Positions 48,478 to 59,200 of a DNA stretch of 64,000 nt are shown piece by piece. This DNA is from Cenococcum geophilum 1.58. Lineage: Eukaryota > Ascomycota > Dothideomycetes > Gloniales > Gloniaceae. A program made the translations under genes and the position numbers. Location: the NCBI GenBank assembly GCA_001692895.1, contig KV748190.1, positions 2,319,645 to 2,383,644 of the forward strand, in the 5' to 3' direction. Numbering within the stretch: the first letter of the stretch is position 1; each line of letters starts with the position of its first letter. The notes under the pieces are model-generated. The model worked only from the letters and a program-made list of their open reading frames with translations. It was not told the DNA's origin and did not search any database.

Positions 48478-48521
48478 ATTATTTAACTTCTTATATTGAT
48501 ACCGTAACTAGGTAGTAATTA

Positions 48522-48948
48522 TGTAATGGAACCTTATAGTAAGAACTATAATGGGCTTATTATTGGGCTAGGTGTGTAGGAAATGCAAGTATAAAAGTTA
48601 ATAACGTAATAATAACTGGTGGAGTGGTTGCCTAATAGATTAACTCTAATTATATTCTGAGAATTACTATAAGGAAGGAACTATCTAGGTAGGGACTAAG
48701 GGTCCTTAAATACACAACCGTACTCCTATGAAAATCCTTCTTATACGTAATATATATATGCTCTATCTACTCTGTTATAGATCTCGCAGATTATATAGAT
48801 TATATAGATTACATTATATGACCTTAGTTACTATTCCTCGTCACATAGTTCTATTGGCTCTATCCTAGACCGTGCCTAAATTAACCAACTAGCTTCTTCC
48901 GTCTCTTCTCCAAGTAGTCGTAACATTGTACTTAAAGTGTCCGTAACA
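48522..48948 (-). repeat. 5' LTR of element C (427 bp)
   Basis: TGTAATGG...GTCCGTAACA. The internal block at 48,767-48,830 matches that of the 3' LTR of C. No standard tRNA primer-binding site was recognised in the bases next to it (48,490-48,521); the leader reads aattactacc(c/t)agttac in both B and C. Confidence 0.9.
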
Positions 48949-48953
48949 CTAAA

Positions 48954-51068
48954 TTCCTCTATAGTTTCCTTTATGTCGTGTCTTGTAAGTAGATTCTTAA
49001 AGTCTTTATACTTCCTAATCTTGGTATTAAACTTCTAATCTTTAGGCTGAATACTATATTCCCCTAGTAAGTCTTCTGGGTTTATATATCTATCTCCTAG
49101 TCTAATTGCTATTTGCGCTATAGATTTTCTAATCTATAAAGAAGTTCTTTGCCTTTTATTTATAGGTGTTCTAATTTATACTCCAAATTCTTAACTCTTT
49201 AGATTCTTTAATCCTAAGCTTACTTCTAACTTAAGCTTAGCTCTAGCCTTAGTCCAACTAGGCTTAACTAGTGTCCTTATCTCATCTTAAGAGTCCTAGA
49301 TCTTACTTATCTCATCTTAAAAGTCTTATACCGTTAGGAATTCTTATCCTAAGCTTATTTATATATCTTTAAACTAAGCTACTACTCTACTCTATTAGTT
49401 TCTGTCCATTATAGGTCTTTAAGCTTACCTTATCTTGTCTTAAGAATCTTAGTTATCTCTTATCTTACTATAAAAATCTTAAGCCTTTAGCCTTTTACCT
49501 TTATTAAGTGGTAAGCTAGCACTAGTAGTCGTCTACTTACTTAATTATCTCTAGATATTACTCCTTTTGTCTTATAAAGCAATAGATGCCGTATCTAACG
49601 GTATTATAATACCTATTACTAAACCTTGCTCTATAGCGGTCTTAGTCTCTACTTCTATTGCGTTATTAAGGTTTAGATACCCCCAGTTAGTTCCTTTACT
49701 ATCCTCGTCACTATTAATTAATAAGTACTCTAACTCCATTGTTATTGTTACTAATTATTATCCGCACGTTACTATAATATCTTAATCCAGCTTATAGAGT
49801 TAATCTTATTCTTTATTTAACTCTTTAGTTCCTCTAAGTCCCTTTAACTCTGGCTCTTATAGCTAATAGCTTNNACTATACTTAGCGTCTTTATAAATTT
49901 AGTATATATTATTATAATAAAACGCAAAACTTTTAATTAAATACTCTTTTATTCCTTATAGTATACTATTATCCCTCTATACGTGTATATTATATATTAT
50001 TAGTTTAGTTCCCTTTATTATATAGTAACTTTAACTATCTTTATAATCCCTTATAAAGTAACCCTATTTTTCGCAATTTATATAAGCTCTATCTCTAAAC
50101 TATTAACTTTATTATAGAGTCCACCTAAACATCTTCTGCTATTAAGATCCCTAGTTTAGCCTCTACTCCTTAGTCCTATAATTACTAGATCCTTAACCTC
50201 TAGGTTTTTATAGTTTCTTACTCCATCTTTTATAGGCTTCTTTAGTACCACTTAGGTCTATTAGCTTTACGCTATACCATAATATCTAATTTGGCTTTAG
50301 TTGTTACGTACTTTACACCTTATATAACTATAGAACTCTATCCTAGCCTCTTTTAGCCTGTTCCCTTTAGAAGATCCTATTATTAATCTTAATCGCTTAA
50401 TCTATTAATTCCCTTAGGATGTCCGTATCTTCTATTAGAATAATTATATCCTAGACTTTAGCCTTAAGTCCTTATTTATACTATACCATAAGCGCCTTAT
50501 TATTCCATTCGACTTATATTATAAGTATTTAAAACTATATTATATACTTAATTACTAAAGTTCGCTATATTAGGTCCTAAAGCTTCCTCTTTACTATAGT
50601 TGTTACTTCCAGATCCCTAAATATCTATATTAATTGTTCCATAAATCCTACCTAGCTAAAAAACACAAATTATACCTCTTAATTAGTAGTTTCTATTAAG
50701 TAGGGTTTAAACCATTTAAGTACCCAACCCATTAGGAATAGTCCTGCGTAGGCTATCTAGTCCATTATCATAGCTAACTTAGCCCCTTCTTGCATAACTT
50801 TAAAATACATCTATATTAGAAGTCCTTTAAGCTTTAATCTTTCTCCTAAGAATTATTTAATTAATAGTAACGTAACCTTTACTGCTTTAATTCCATTAAG
50901 TCTGTTTTTAAGTGTCGCATTATTTTCTATTAATTAATCCACTATTTCTTATAATTATTCTACCGTTACAGGTTATTGCGAGTCAGTGTCCGCTATACTA
51001 GTGTCACCCCCTAACCTTAAAGTAGTTACCGCCGTTAATAGCGTTATGGTAGCTGCTTTTAGTGGCAT
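48954..51068 (-). pseudogene. N-terminal gag of element B
   Basis: Starts at an intact ATG (51,066-51,068) with MPLKAATITLLTAVTTL. It is interrupted by element C at 48,954 and continues at 40,969. A small plus-strand open frame at 49,567-49,785 is a shadow. Two N bases lie at 49,873-49,874. Confidence 0.75.
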
Positions 51069-51424
51069 ATTATTTAACTTTCTATATTTAATACTGTAAC
51101 TGGGTAGTAATTATATAACGGAACCTTATAGTAGGAACTATAATAGGTTCTGTTAATAGGCTAGGTATATAGGAAATATAAAGACAGTAGTTAACAACGT
51201 AAATAATAACTGGTGGAGTGGTTGCCTAATAGATTAACTCTAATTATATTCTAAGAATTACTATAAGGAAGGAACTATCTAGGTAGGGACTAAGGGTCCT
51301 TAAATACACAACCGTACTTCTATGAAATCCTTCTTATACGTAATATACGTCTTATATATAAGGTACATGAGTTCCCTTTATTCCTCGCGTTCCTTACGTA
51401 GCACCTTATATAACTTTAGCTACC

Positions 51425-52584
51425 CTAGCCCTAAAAACTCTACTATAAAGCACCTCTTACAGCCAAAAACACAGCTACTATCTCTAACCACTAGAGTTTA
51501 GAAGCTAATCCAAAATTGGAATATAGAGAGAGTCTCTCTAAACTGGCAAAAACCGTGGTCTCCTCCTATTCCCGCTTTCTTTTCTATCTCTAAGGGTAGT
51601 AAAGAAGAAGCTGCATAAGAACATCTAAGACTAGTAGAAAATCTACAAAAATCCCTAAAGTGGGACCTAGTAGATATATACTATACAGATGGCTCTAAAG
51701 ACAATAAATCAAATGCAGCAGCCGTATGCAAAATAGGAGAGAGAAATAGGATTAAATATGCAACAAACTGGAATCTAGGGCCCTATATGGAAATTATGGA
51801 CGCAGAGCTTTATGCAGTCTATAGGGCCCTAGAACACCTAAAACAATAAAGACTAGAAGAGAAACAGGTTTATATCTTTATAGATAGCTAAGCGGCTATT
51901 AAGAGATTACAGCTTAATTCTCTTACAGGAGGGCAAGAACTAGTCTTTAAAATTACGCAAAGCTGTTCCTATCTAGCTAGTAGGAATATCTCTATTAACT
52001 TCTATTGGGTCCCTAGCCACCTAGGAATCTACGGAAATAAAATAGCAGATAAACTAGCTAAAAAGGGCCTCTCTAGAAGAAAAATAAAATCTTCTTATTC
52101 TTCTCTAGCCTACCTAGGGAAACGAGCAAGAGAAAAGANACTAGAANAGTGGAAAAACAATTNGCAACAGAANAAAAGCAAAGGAAAACACTATACTAGA
52201 ATCTGTAAAGGAAACTACCCTTTCTCTTTTAAAGCTACTAAGTATAAATATCCTAAAAAGCTACAATCAGCTTTCTTTCAACTAAAACTAGGAAAAGGCT
52301 TCTTTAAATCCTTCTCTAAAACAATAGGGAAGGATAAAGAAGGTAGATGCTTTAAGGACTGTACCGCGGTACAAACCCCTACGCATCTCTTACTAGAATG
52401 CAGACTACATTGGGAAGATAGAAAGGAAATGCAAAGACAAATAGGCTCTTCTCTCTCCTTAGAGAAGCTTTTTTGTACAAAGAAAGGAAGAAGGGCGCTT
52501 TTTCTATTCTTAAGTAGGACAAAAATAGCTACTGGGAAGTGGCTAAGAGCAGAAGGATCTCTAGAAGGAGGCAACTCCTACTAA
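51425..52584 (+). pseudogene. LINE ORF2 C-terminus: RNase H and zinc-finger end
   Basis: One frame runs from the truncation point to TAA at 52,582-52,584. RNase H is nearly complete: Asp in YTDGSK (51,688), Glu in AELYAVY (51,805), Asp in FIDS (51,883), then WVPSHLGIYGNKIADKLAK with His 52,018 and Asp 52,048, so all catalytic residues are kept. A C-terminal HLLLEC (about 52,385-52,402) is the usual LINE CCHC-like end. Only four in-frame stops (about 51,499, 51,616, 51,847 and 51,889) are seen, each readable as a mutated Gln codon. A few N bases lie at 52,139-52,173. The minus-strand open frame at 52,278-52,574 is a shadow. Confidence 0.93.
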
Positions 52585-52930
52585 AAGTCCTAGTAGATAG
52601 ACCATAAAAAGCAAAAGGACAGAAATAAACTATAAAAAGGACAGGGACAGGCGTTAGGATTATTTAGGATTTTATTCCAATTTTTTTCTATTATTTTCCT
52701 ATCGTTTTCTCACTACCTAATAGTTATTAGCAACCTAGTATCTTACGAGGAAGCGGTAAATCCCTAGTTTAGGGATTTATAAACTACTAGGACATAGCTA
52801 CTAGTACATATTAAGCTGCCTAGAAAGGATTCATGTATATAGAACTATAGCGCCATAGCCTAAAGGCTGCATGCGCAGTATTGTACGTAGTATAATACAA
52901 CGGATATAAAAATAAAAAAAATAAAAAAAA
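51425..52930 (+). mobile_element. 5'-truncated LINE insertion with A-rich tail
   Basis: 1,506 bp flanked by a 13-bp target duplication aactttagctacc (51,412-51,424 and 52,931-52,943). The empty site is preserved in the 3' LTR of B at about 29,883-29,895. It ends in an A-rich tail (52,905-52,930) after a 3' UTR of about 320 bp. It is truncated at the 5' side inside ORF2, as is usual for target-primed reverse transcription. Base composition is much less RIP-altered than its surroundings, so it is probably the youngest insertion in the window. Confidence 0.95.
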
Positions 52931-53059
52931 AACTTTAGCTACCATTCCTTATTATATAGTTCCATAGGTTCTATCCTAGACCGTGCTTATATTAACCAAC
53001 TAGCTTCTTCTAACTCTTCTCTAAGTAGTCGTAACATTGTACTTAAAGCGTCCGTAACA

Positions 53060-53430
53060 AACCCGCGTAGTAACCTTATATAAATTTACGCATTATAGTA
53101 GATATAAAGCTAATAATAACTTCCTAGTATTATAGTAAGGCTCTAAGGCTTAAACAAGACCCTTTTATAGTATTATAAGTGGTAAGAGCTTAACGGTGGT
53201 GCTTTTATACACTAGGCGCAAAGGCGACGATATAAACATAAATTTATAAGTAGAAGGGGTCCTAAATATTTAAAAGTAGCTATAGCATACGACTTATACG
53301 GAATTATAGTAAAGCTTAATATGTGCGCAGAGTTATAGTCGCTTAAAGTCAAAGTACCCCTTATATTTTCCGGTACGGTGGGTTTTTTATAACCTAGGGA
53401 CGGACGTTATAAGAATAGGCTAGTATTTTT
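53060..53430 (-). repeat. repeat R1, copy 3, right piece
   Basis: Second half of the R1 copy split by element B. It ends, as copy 1 starts, with the reverse complement of gtccgtccctaggttata at about 53,390-53,410. Starts with the aaccc target duplication at 53,060-53,064. Confidence 0.75.
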
Positions 53431-53509
53431 AACAAATAAAAGGGCGAGAAGATTTAATAATAAGGGCAAGAAGAATTAACTAATAGAAGAAAAATAACTA
53501 GCTTTAAGT

Positions 53510-53761
53510 CTACTTTTCTAGCATAGATCTAAACAAACCCATAAGCTTTGCCCCTAAATTAAAATCATTTAGAGCTCCATCTTTAGAATTAGACTTATCT
53601 TTAACATGTTGCTTAATTGCACCAAAACACATTCGTAGCATAAACGCGTCTTAATTAATAGCTTCGCCATTTAAAAAAATTCTAAGAGGGAGTTATCTTT
53701 TGTAAGACGTGGCTAAATAAGCTTTAATATTACCCGGAGGAACTCCTTAGAAATCCCGCAT
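53510..53761 (-). pseudogene. unidentified 84-codon gene fragment
   Basis: From ATG at 53,759-53,761 to TAG at 53,510-53,512 in one frame, with three TAA codons at likely Gln positions. Residues such as YLATSYKR, LPLRIFLNGEAIN and MLRMCFGAIKQHVKDK look like ordinary protein rather than transposon debris, and base composition is less TpA-rich than nearby. I do not recognise it. It could be the C-terminus of a longer broken gene. Confidence 0.3.
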
Positions 53762-53944
53762 TTACTATAAGTGGATATTATAGATACTATTTTAGTAATA
53801 TCTAACTGGGTAGAGCCTAATAGAGAGCAGTTAGGATTCTTAACTAGCTCCTCGCTATTTAGTATAATTAGAACACCTAGAGTGTTACCTAGTAATATAT
53901 TAGAAGACGAGGAGGGTAATAAAAATAAGGAGGAGTTGGGCACC

Positions 53945-54260
53945 TGCTTTCGCGCTTACGCTTACGTTTGCCTCTAGCGCTTACCTTCTTCCTTTTCCCT
54001 CTTCTTCCTTATTTCCCTCTTCTTTATACGCTGCTAGAGCTTCCTACGCTTATTATTTAACTCCCTAGTCGTTATAATCCATAAAGTGTCCGCTAGCAGC
54101 TCCTCTATACTATACTCTTCCTTATTATAGCCTATAGTCACTAGTATCTCTAGCTCCTTATCTATAGTGCGGTTAACGTTAGCGGTAAAAGGGAAGATAT
54201 AGCCGTCTCTGAATTAGGGATGTTAAGATATTTAATAAAGAGGGTTAAGCTTTACTTTAG
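53945..54260 (-). pseudogene. unidentified basic C-terminal fragment
   Basis: The minus-strand frame gives DGYIFPFTANVN, then EEYSIEELLADTLW, then a Lys/Arg/Glu-rich tail (KKREIRKKREKEEGKR). A charged, nuclear-type tail of this sort occurs at the end of several fungal transposases, but no DDE motif was found, so the class is open. Open frames at 53,713-53,977 overlap its downstream side on both strands. Confidence 0.3.
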
Positions 54261-56204
54261 GCTAGTACGCTATAACTTTAAGGGTTTAATAAAGCGGGTT
54301 ATAAGGAGTTATACCTAAGAAATCCTCTTAACTTTGCAAAGGCTAGCACCATCTAATAATACCTAGATACTCTTCGCTTTGTAAAATCCTACCCTACTTA
54401 CTAAGTTTAAGGAGCGCCGCCACTATACAATCTAGCCAGATTCCCGTAGTTTTATCTAGTATACTTATATAAAGTCGCCTAAGTAGATAAACTTCTAGAG
54501 ATTAGAGCTGCCTAATTTTATATTAATGTTTACAATTAAAACCACGTCCGTATAAGCTAGCCCCGCTTAATTAAACCTATACAAAGATATCACCGAGCTA
54601 TTCCCCTAGGCTCTACGCTGGTAGTTTAGCTAAAAGTGCTATAATTTATTAAATCTGACCCCGGCGTTGTCCGCTATTAGTACTTATATAAATTTACCCT
54701 ACTTAATTAACTTTTAGATATTAGACTTATCTAATCCGGTTTACTTATAAACGCTTACACCATCTAATCTAGCCCCTTGTTTTGCATTAGGCCGTCTTTA
54801 TATAATACTACTCCCCTTACTATAGCTTCTTACGCTCCTTAGAGCTATACCTACCTTAAATCTACGCCGCTCTGCTAGCTAGTTAACGTTAGAACTGTCT
54901 TATATATATTAGCTATACCTACCCTACTCGCTTAGATGGTAGGGGCCCACTAATATAACCCTCTACTCTTGATTAGGCCGTGTCTATATAATAATCTACG
55001 TAACTTAGGCTAAACTTAGCTGACACTATTTAATCCGGTTTACTCTTTACCGAGCTATACCCCTATAAGCCTACGCCGCGCAGTTTAACCCGTTTAATTT
55101 ACTCCCTTATTTCCCCATTAGGCTATAGCCGTATAAATCTCCTCTTTTAGGTTAACTTATAAAGGCCTATACTATCTAATCTAGGCCCTTATACTATACT
55201 AAGTAGCGTTAGTATAAAGTTTAGGTCGCCATCTAAGGAGTATTTAAGTTTATACTAGGTAAAGCGGGTTTATTAGATCTCCTCTTTAATCTATATCCTA
55301 ATCTAATTATTCTAGCTATTTGCGTTACGAGGTTTATTTAAGAGTACGTAAAAATCCTTTAGACGATTGCCTTGCGGTTTTGCGTTGCAAGTGGTAAATG
55401 TAAAGGGGAAAAACTATACAGTTATTAGCCAGAAGTTAATACGGAAAATGCTATTAAAATACTTAGAAGAATAAAACGATAGTTAATAAGGAGCATTTTG
55501 TACTATATAGCTATTTTAAATAATCTTAATAATAATAATTGCAGTATAATAACCTGAAAATCTAAAGCTGGGCATAAGTCGAGCTAAAGTCATTAGTGTA
55601 GTTATAATAATCTATTGGTTAACAGGCTGAGAATACCACCAGCATCTTACCTTAGCGAGCCTAGACGTGATTTTTTTTAGCTAGCGTTGGCTTTAGCGAG
55701 TTTTATTAAAATCCTAAGCAAAATCCGCTAAATAGAGATTGTGGATATCTAATTTATTTATTTATATAACGCGTTAGTATTACCAAAAGTTCATATATTA
55801 TTTTTAAGAATTAGGGCTTCTAAATAGTATTAAATACTTATAATAAAAGTTAATCTAAGACTTTAACCAACCACCACCAACTTTAAAAATTACGCCCTAT
55901 TTATATAACAATAACTTTTCTAGATAAGATTTCGCAAATCCGCTTTATAGTTTTGTAGATAATCCTTTACTTACTTAATGCATCTAATTTGCAAAGCCTT
56001 ATAGCCACATTTATGGGCCCTAATAGAGTTGTAAGCTCTATGTCTGCCTAAACGTAAAGAGCTTTATAAGGACCTTCGCGAGGACCTAAGTAAACAAACT
56101 TAGGGGTAAGCTATACACGGAGCTATGTACGGAGCTCTATATAGAGCTCTATAGAATTTTTGTATAAACTCCACTGCGGAAACTATTTCTACTACTATAT
56201 AGAT
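54261..56204. other. unassigned; repeated phrases at 54,700-55,250
   Basis: Between 54,700 and 55,250 short phrases recur: taatccggtttac (54,737 and 55,031), attaggccgt(g)tctatata (about 54,806 and 54,971), gctatacctacc (about 54,846 and 54,912). The spacing suggests a repeat-domain gene on the minus strand, but I could not name it. From 55,330 to 56,100 the sequence is AT-rich with no readable frame. Short runs of ggagctctatatagagctc at 56,120-56,155 recall the 12-bp satellite. The 5' end of the Helitron lies somewhere in the right part. Confidence 0.3.
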
Positions 56205-59200
56205 ATGGCTCCTAGATCTAAAAGAAATAGGTATTTACAGCAGCAACTATAAAATTAGTATACTTAAAATGGATTATAGTAAGCTTTATCTTTTTAGCAT
56301 ATAGAGCACCGCTCTATAGAGCAACCCTTATAACAGAAAGGCCACCTAGCAGAGTAACCCTAGTAGGAGGAAGATGATATATTTACGGCTACGCCTTCCT
56401 ACTCTACCGCCTAGCGGAAGTCCCTTACTCTCCTTTATTCTTTTAACGTACGTACTAACTTGTAATAGATATAGGCGTATGCCGGTCGACAAATAGAGAT
56501 ACGCCTTAATTCCGCTAGCTTTAGTAACCATTTACCCTCTTCTCCTTCTCTTACTCCTTCTCTTCCTCCGCCCTAGCACGCCTTAGTAATACTTTACTCC
56601 CAGCAAAGACGCACTAGTAGGCTATAGGTAAAGGAAGAGGAAGTTTCGCCTATATAAAAACGGCTACTGCCCCAAAACACTAATGCTAACGCCCGCTTTA
56701 ATCCGCGCCTTATACTAGATATAGGCTTCTATTACGCTCCGTTTCACGCGGGCTAGGCGTATAAGCTAGGCCTAAATATTATAAGGGAGCCTTTATAGTA
56801 GGGTATAGATTATCGGTTTGTTATAGGGCGGGCTATATATAAGTGCAGCCACTATAAGGCCCTATACTGGCTAGAGGAGAGAAACATTTACTTTATAAAG
56901 AAAAACCCCCGCTTCTTTTACTGCGCTAATAGTGCTATACGCGTTCCTATACAGGTAAACTACCTATATAATCTCTAGCGGCTGCTAGCGGAATTAGAAG
57001 GCGTAAATATACGTATACAGCGGACATTTAGATTAGAAGAATTCTATAAATCTATCCACCACTATAATAATTCCTTTGCATTCTGCTCCCTTGGCGCTTT
57101 AATTAACAAACAGCTTATATAGCAGCTTTAAAGTATATATACCTTCTAAGCCTATAGGCAGCTATACTACCGGATCGGATCCTTATATCCTTATGCTAGC
57201 CGCAACGCTTTATTCGCGCAGCTATATATATTTAACGGGAAGGATAAGTAACTTAAGCGCTGTAGCTAAGCATTTAAAAATCTAAATAGGGCGGTTCTTA
57301 GGACGATTTAGGAGGTTCAATATAACAGTAATCCTTTTATATAGTATCTGCGGATAAATACACAGCGTATCTGGAATAATAGAAGCGTAAGTCTTTCTAT
57401 TAGTATTATAAAAGCTATAGGCACCAACCCCTATATATACAATCGCCCTACCGTAACTAAGGTTACTACTTTTATCCCTACCTCCGTATAAGCTGCGTAA
57501 GGCGTTTGCTAGATCGTGCTATAGAATAAGGAGGAAGGTTTAGAGTTTATTAATAAGCGGCTGCCTATCTATCTCCCCCTCCACTACCCTCTACTCTACC
57601 TATACAGCAAGCTTAGCTAGCGGATTAACTACCCCCTTATAAATAGGGCGTGGGTGCCACGGGATTGTATAATAGATATTAATAATACTATAGGGGAGAA
57701 CTCTGAGGCTAATAGTAATAAGGCTAATAAGGCTAATACTATACGCCAGGGCCGTAATGAATCTAAACGCGTCTTATAGCAGTAGTGGTGGAAATATTAC
57801 CTATAGCTCCGGCGTCCTCTTTCCCCCCAGCTTCTTGCTAGAAGGCTACTCTATAAGATTATAGTAGACGCGTACGCCTTAATCGCCAGCGCCCGCCTTT
57901 AGTGGCTGCGCTATAACTAAAAAAACCTACGGATTGTATAGTATACGGGCATACTTAACGCGCTCTATGTTAACAATTAGGCTATAAGAAGCAATATCGG
58001 CTAGAATATTATCCTTCCTATATCTTATATTGGCTCCCCACGCTAGATATATAATGCCTATCTTAACGCTATAGCACTTACGCGGTATTACGGCCCCCCT
58101 AACTATTTTATTACCTTTACGTATAACCTACGCTAGTAGGAGATCTAGGCAGAGCTAGAGGCGGGTTAAAGCGCAAAAGATCGCCTAGATTTAGTAGATC
58201 GCGTCTTTTGGATTAAGCTAAAGCAGCTATAGTATAAGATTTTAAAGTCCCGCGTACTAGGCAATACCGCTATAATTTACTAAATTATTAAGTTCTAGAA
58301 GCGCGGGCTCCCTTACGCGTATATACTAGTAATTATAAAGCCTAGCTTATAGCTAGTAACTACTAAGGATATCGACCTAGTTGTTTAGGCGGATATTCTA
58401 GATCTAATAGCAGACCCGCTCTTACACGATGTCGTTACCTGCAATATGCTACACAGCCCTTACGGCACCTATAATACCTCTGCGCCCGATATACATAATA
58501 AAAAATGTAGGTTTTAGTTCCCTTACGCCTTCTAGAAGGAGACTATAGTTAGAAATAATAATAAGCCGCTATATAAGCGCCCGCGGGACGGCCCTACCTT
58601 TATAAAGCCTAGGCAAAGCTATATATATAGCAGCAGAGACGTAGCGCCTTACAACGCGTACTTTTTAACCCGCTTTAACGCGTATATTAATGTAGAGTCC
58701 TATATAGGATACTGCGCTGTAAAGTACGCATTTAAGTACATATATAAAGGCCCTAATTACGCTACTATAACCCTAGAAGCCTAGGCCGCCGGGGTAAGGC
58801 TGTAGCAGCCTATAGATAAGATTAAGGAGTATATAGACGCCCTGTATATCACCGCGCATAAGGCTCTATAGAGAATTTATAAGCACTATACGCATAGCCG
58901 CTCCGTTCCCGTATAGCAGCTTATAATCTATCTAAAAGGCTAGTAGTTTATCGCAATCTAGCCCAATTAGGCCTTAGAGAAGCGTCTAGCCCAAGACACT
59001 ATATATAAAACTACGCTTATAGAGTTCTTTACGGAGAACGCAAGACAGCGTATAAAAATCTTTTATTATAACTTTCCTGCGCACTACACCTGGAATAGGC
59101 GGCGTAAGTAGTAGCTCCCTTACCGTAAGGGGTTCTCTATTAGCCATATTATTTAGATTCCAATTAGCGTGGGGGAGGTATACTACCTACGGCTTCTTCT

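Larger units (their letters stand above)
40975..48948 (-). mobile_element. gypsy element C, complete (7,974 bp)
   Basis: A sister of A and B, inserted in the gag of B. LTRs 40,975-41,400 and 48,522-48,948; target duplication ctaaa at 40,970-40,974 and 48,949-48,953; excision restores the B gag reading, which matches element A near 235-260. The polypurine tract at 41,401-41,427 (minus) shows that the 3' end is on the left. Gag starts at 48,477 and pol follows to about 42,270. Confidence 0.93.
29584..53059 (-). mobile_element. gypsy element B, complete but split by three insertions
   Basis: A chromodomain Ty3/gypsy retrotransposon of about 8.0 kb net length in minus orientation, bounded by the 5-bp duplication aaccc (29,579-29,583 and 53,060-53,064). 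Own parts: 3' LTR 29,584-30,010; 3' coding end 30,011-30,871; pol 36,838-40,974; gag 48,954-51,068; 5' LTR 51,114-51,424 plus 52,944-53,059. Inserted in it are D, C and a LINE end. It is the same family as A and C. All coding segments show RIP-type stops. Confidence 0.9.
51114..53059 (-). repeat. 5' LTR of element B, split by a LINE 3' end
   Basis: LTR sequence lies at 51,114-51,424 and 52,944-53,059, together 427 bp. The start TGTAACGG has mutated to TATAACGG. It carries the same central inverted repeat as the 3' LTR of B, which confirms that these two LTRs belong together and not to element C. Confidence 0.9.

Noticed and set aside
48490..48521. tRNA primer-binding site next to the C 5' LTR
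   Set aside because: The bases next to the LTR do not match the usual initiator-Met or other 3' tRNA complements that I know; left unassigned.
53713..53977. Overlapping open frames on both strands near 53.8 kb as separate genes
   Set aside because: They overlap each other in opposite strands, have no recognised motif, and conflict with the more coherent fragment at 53,510-53,761.
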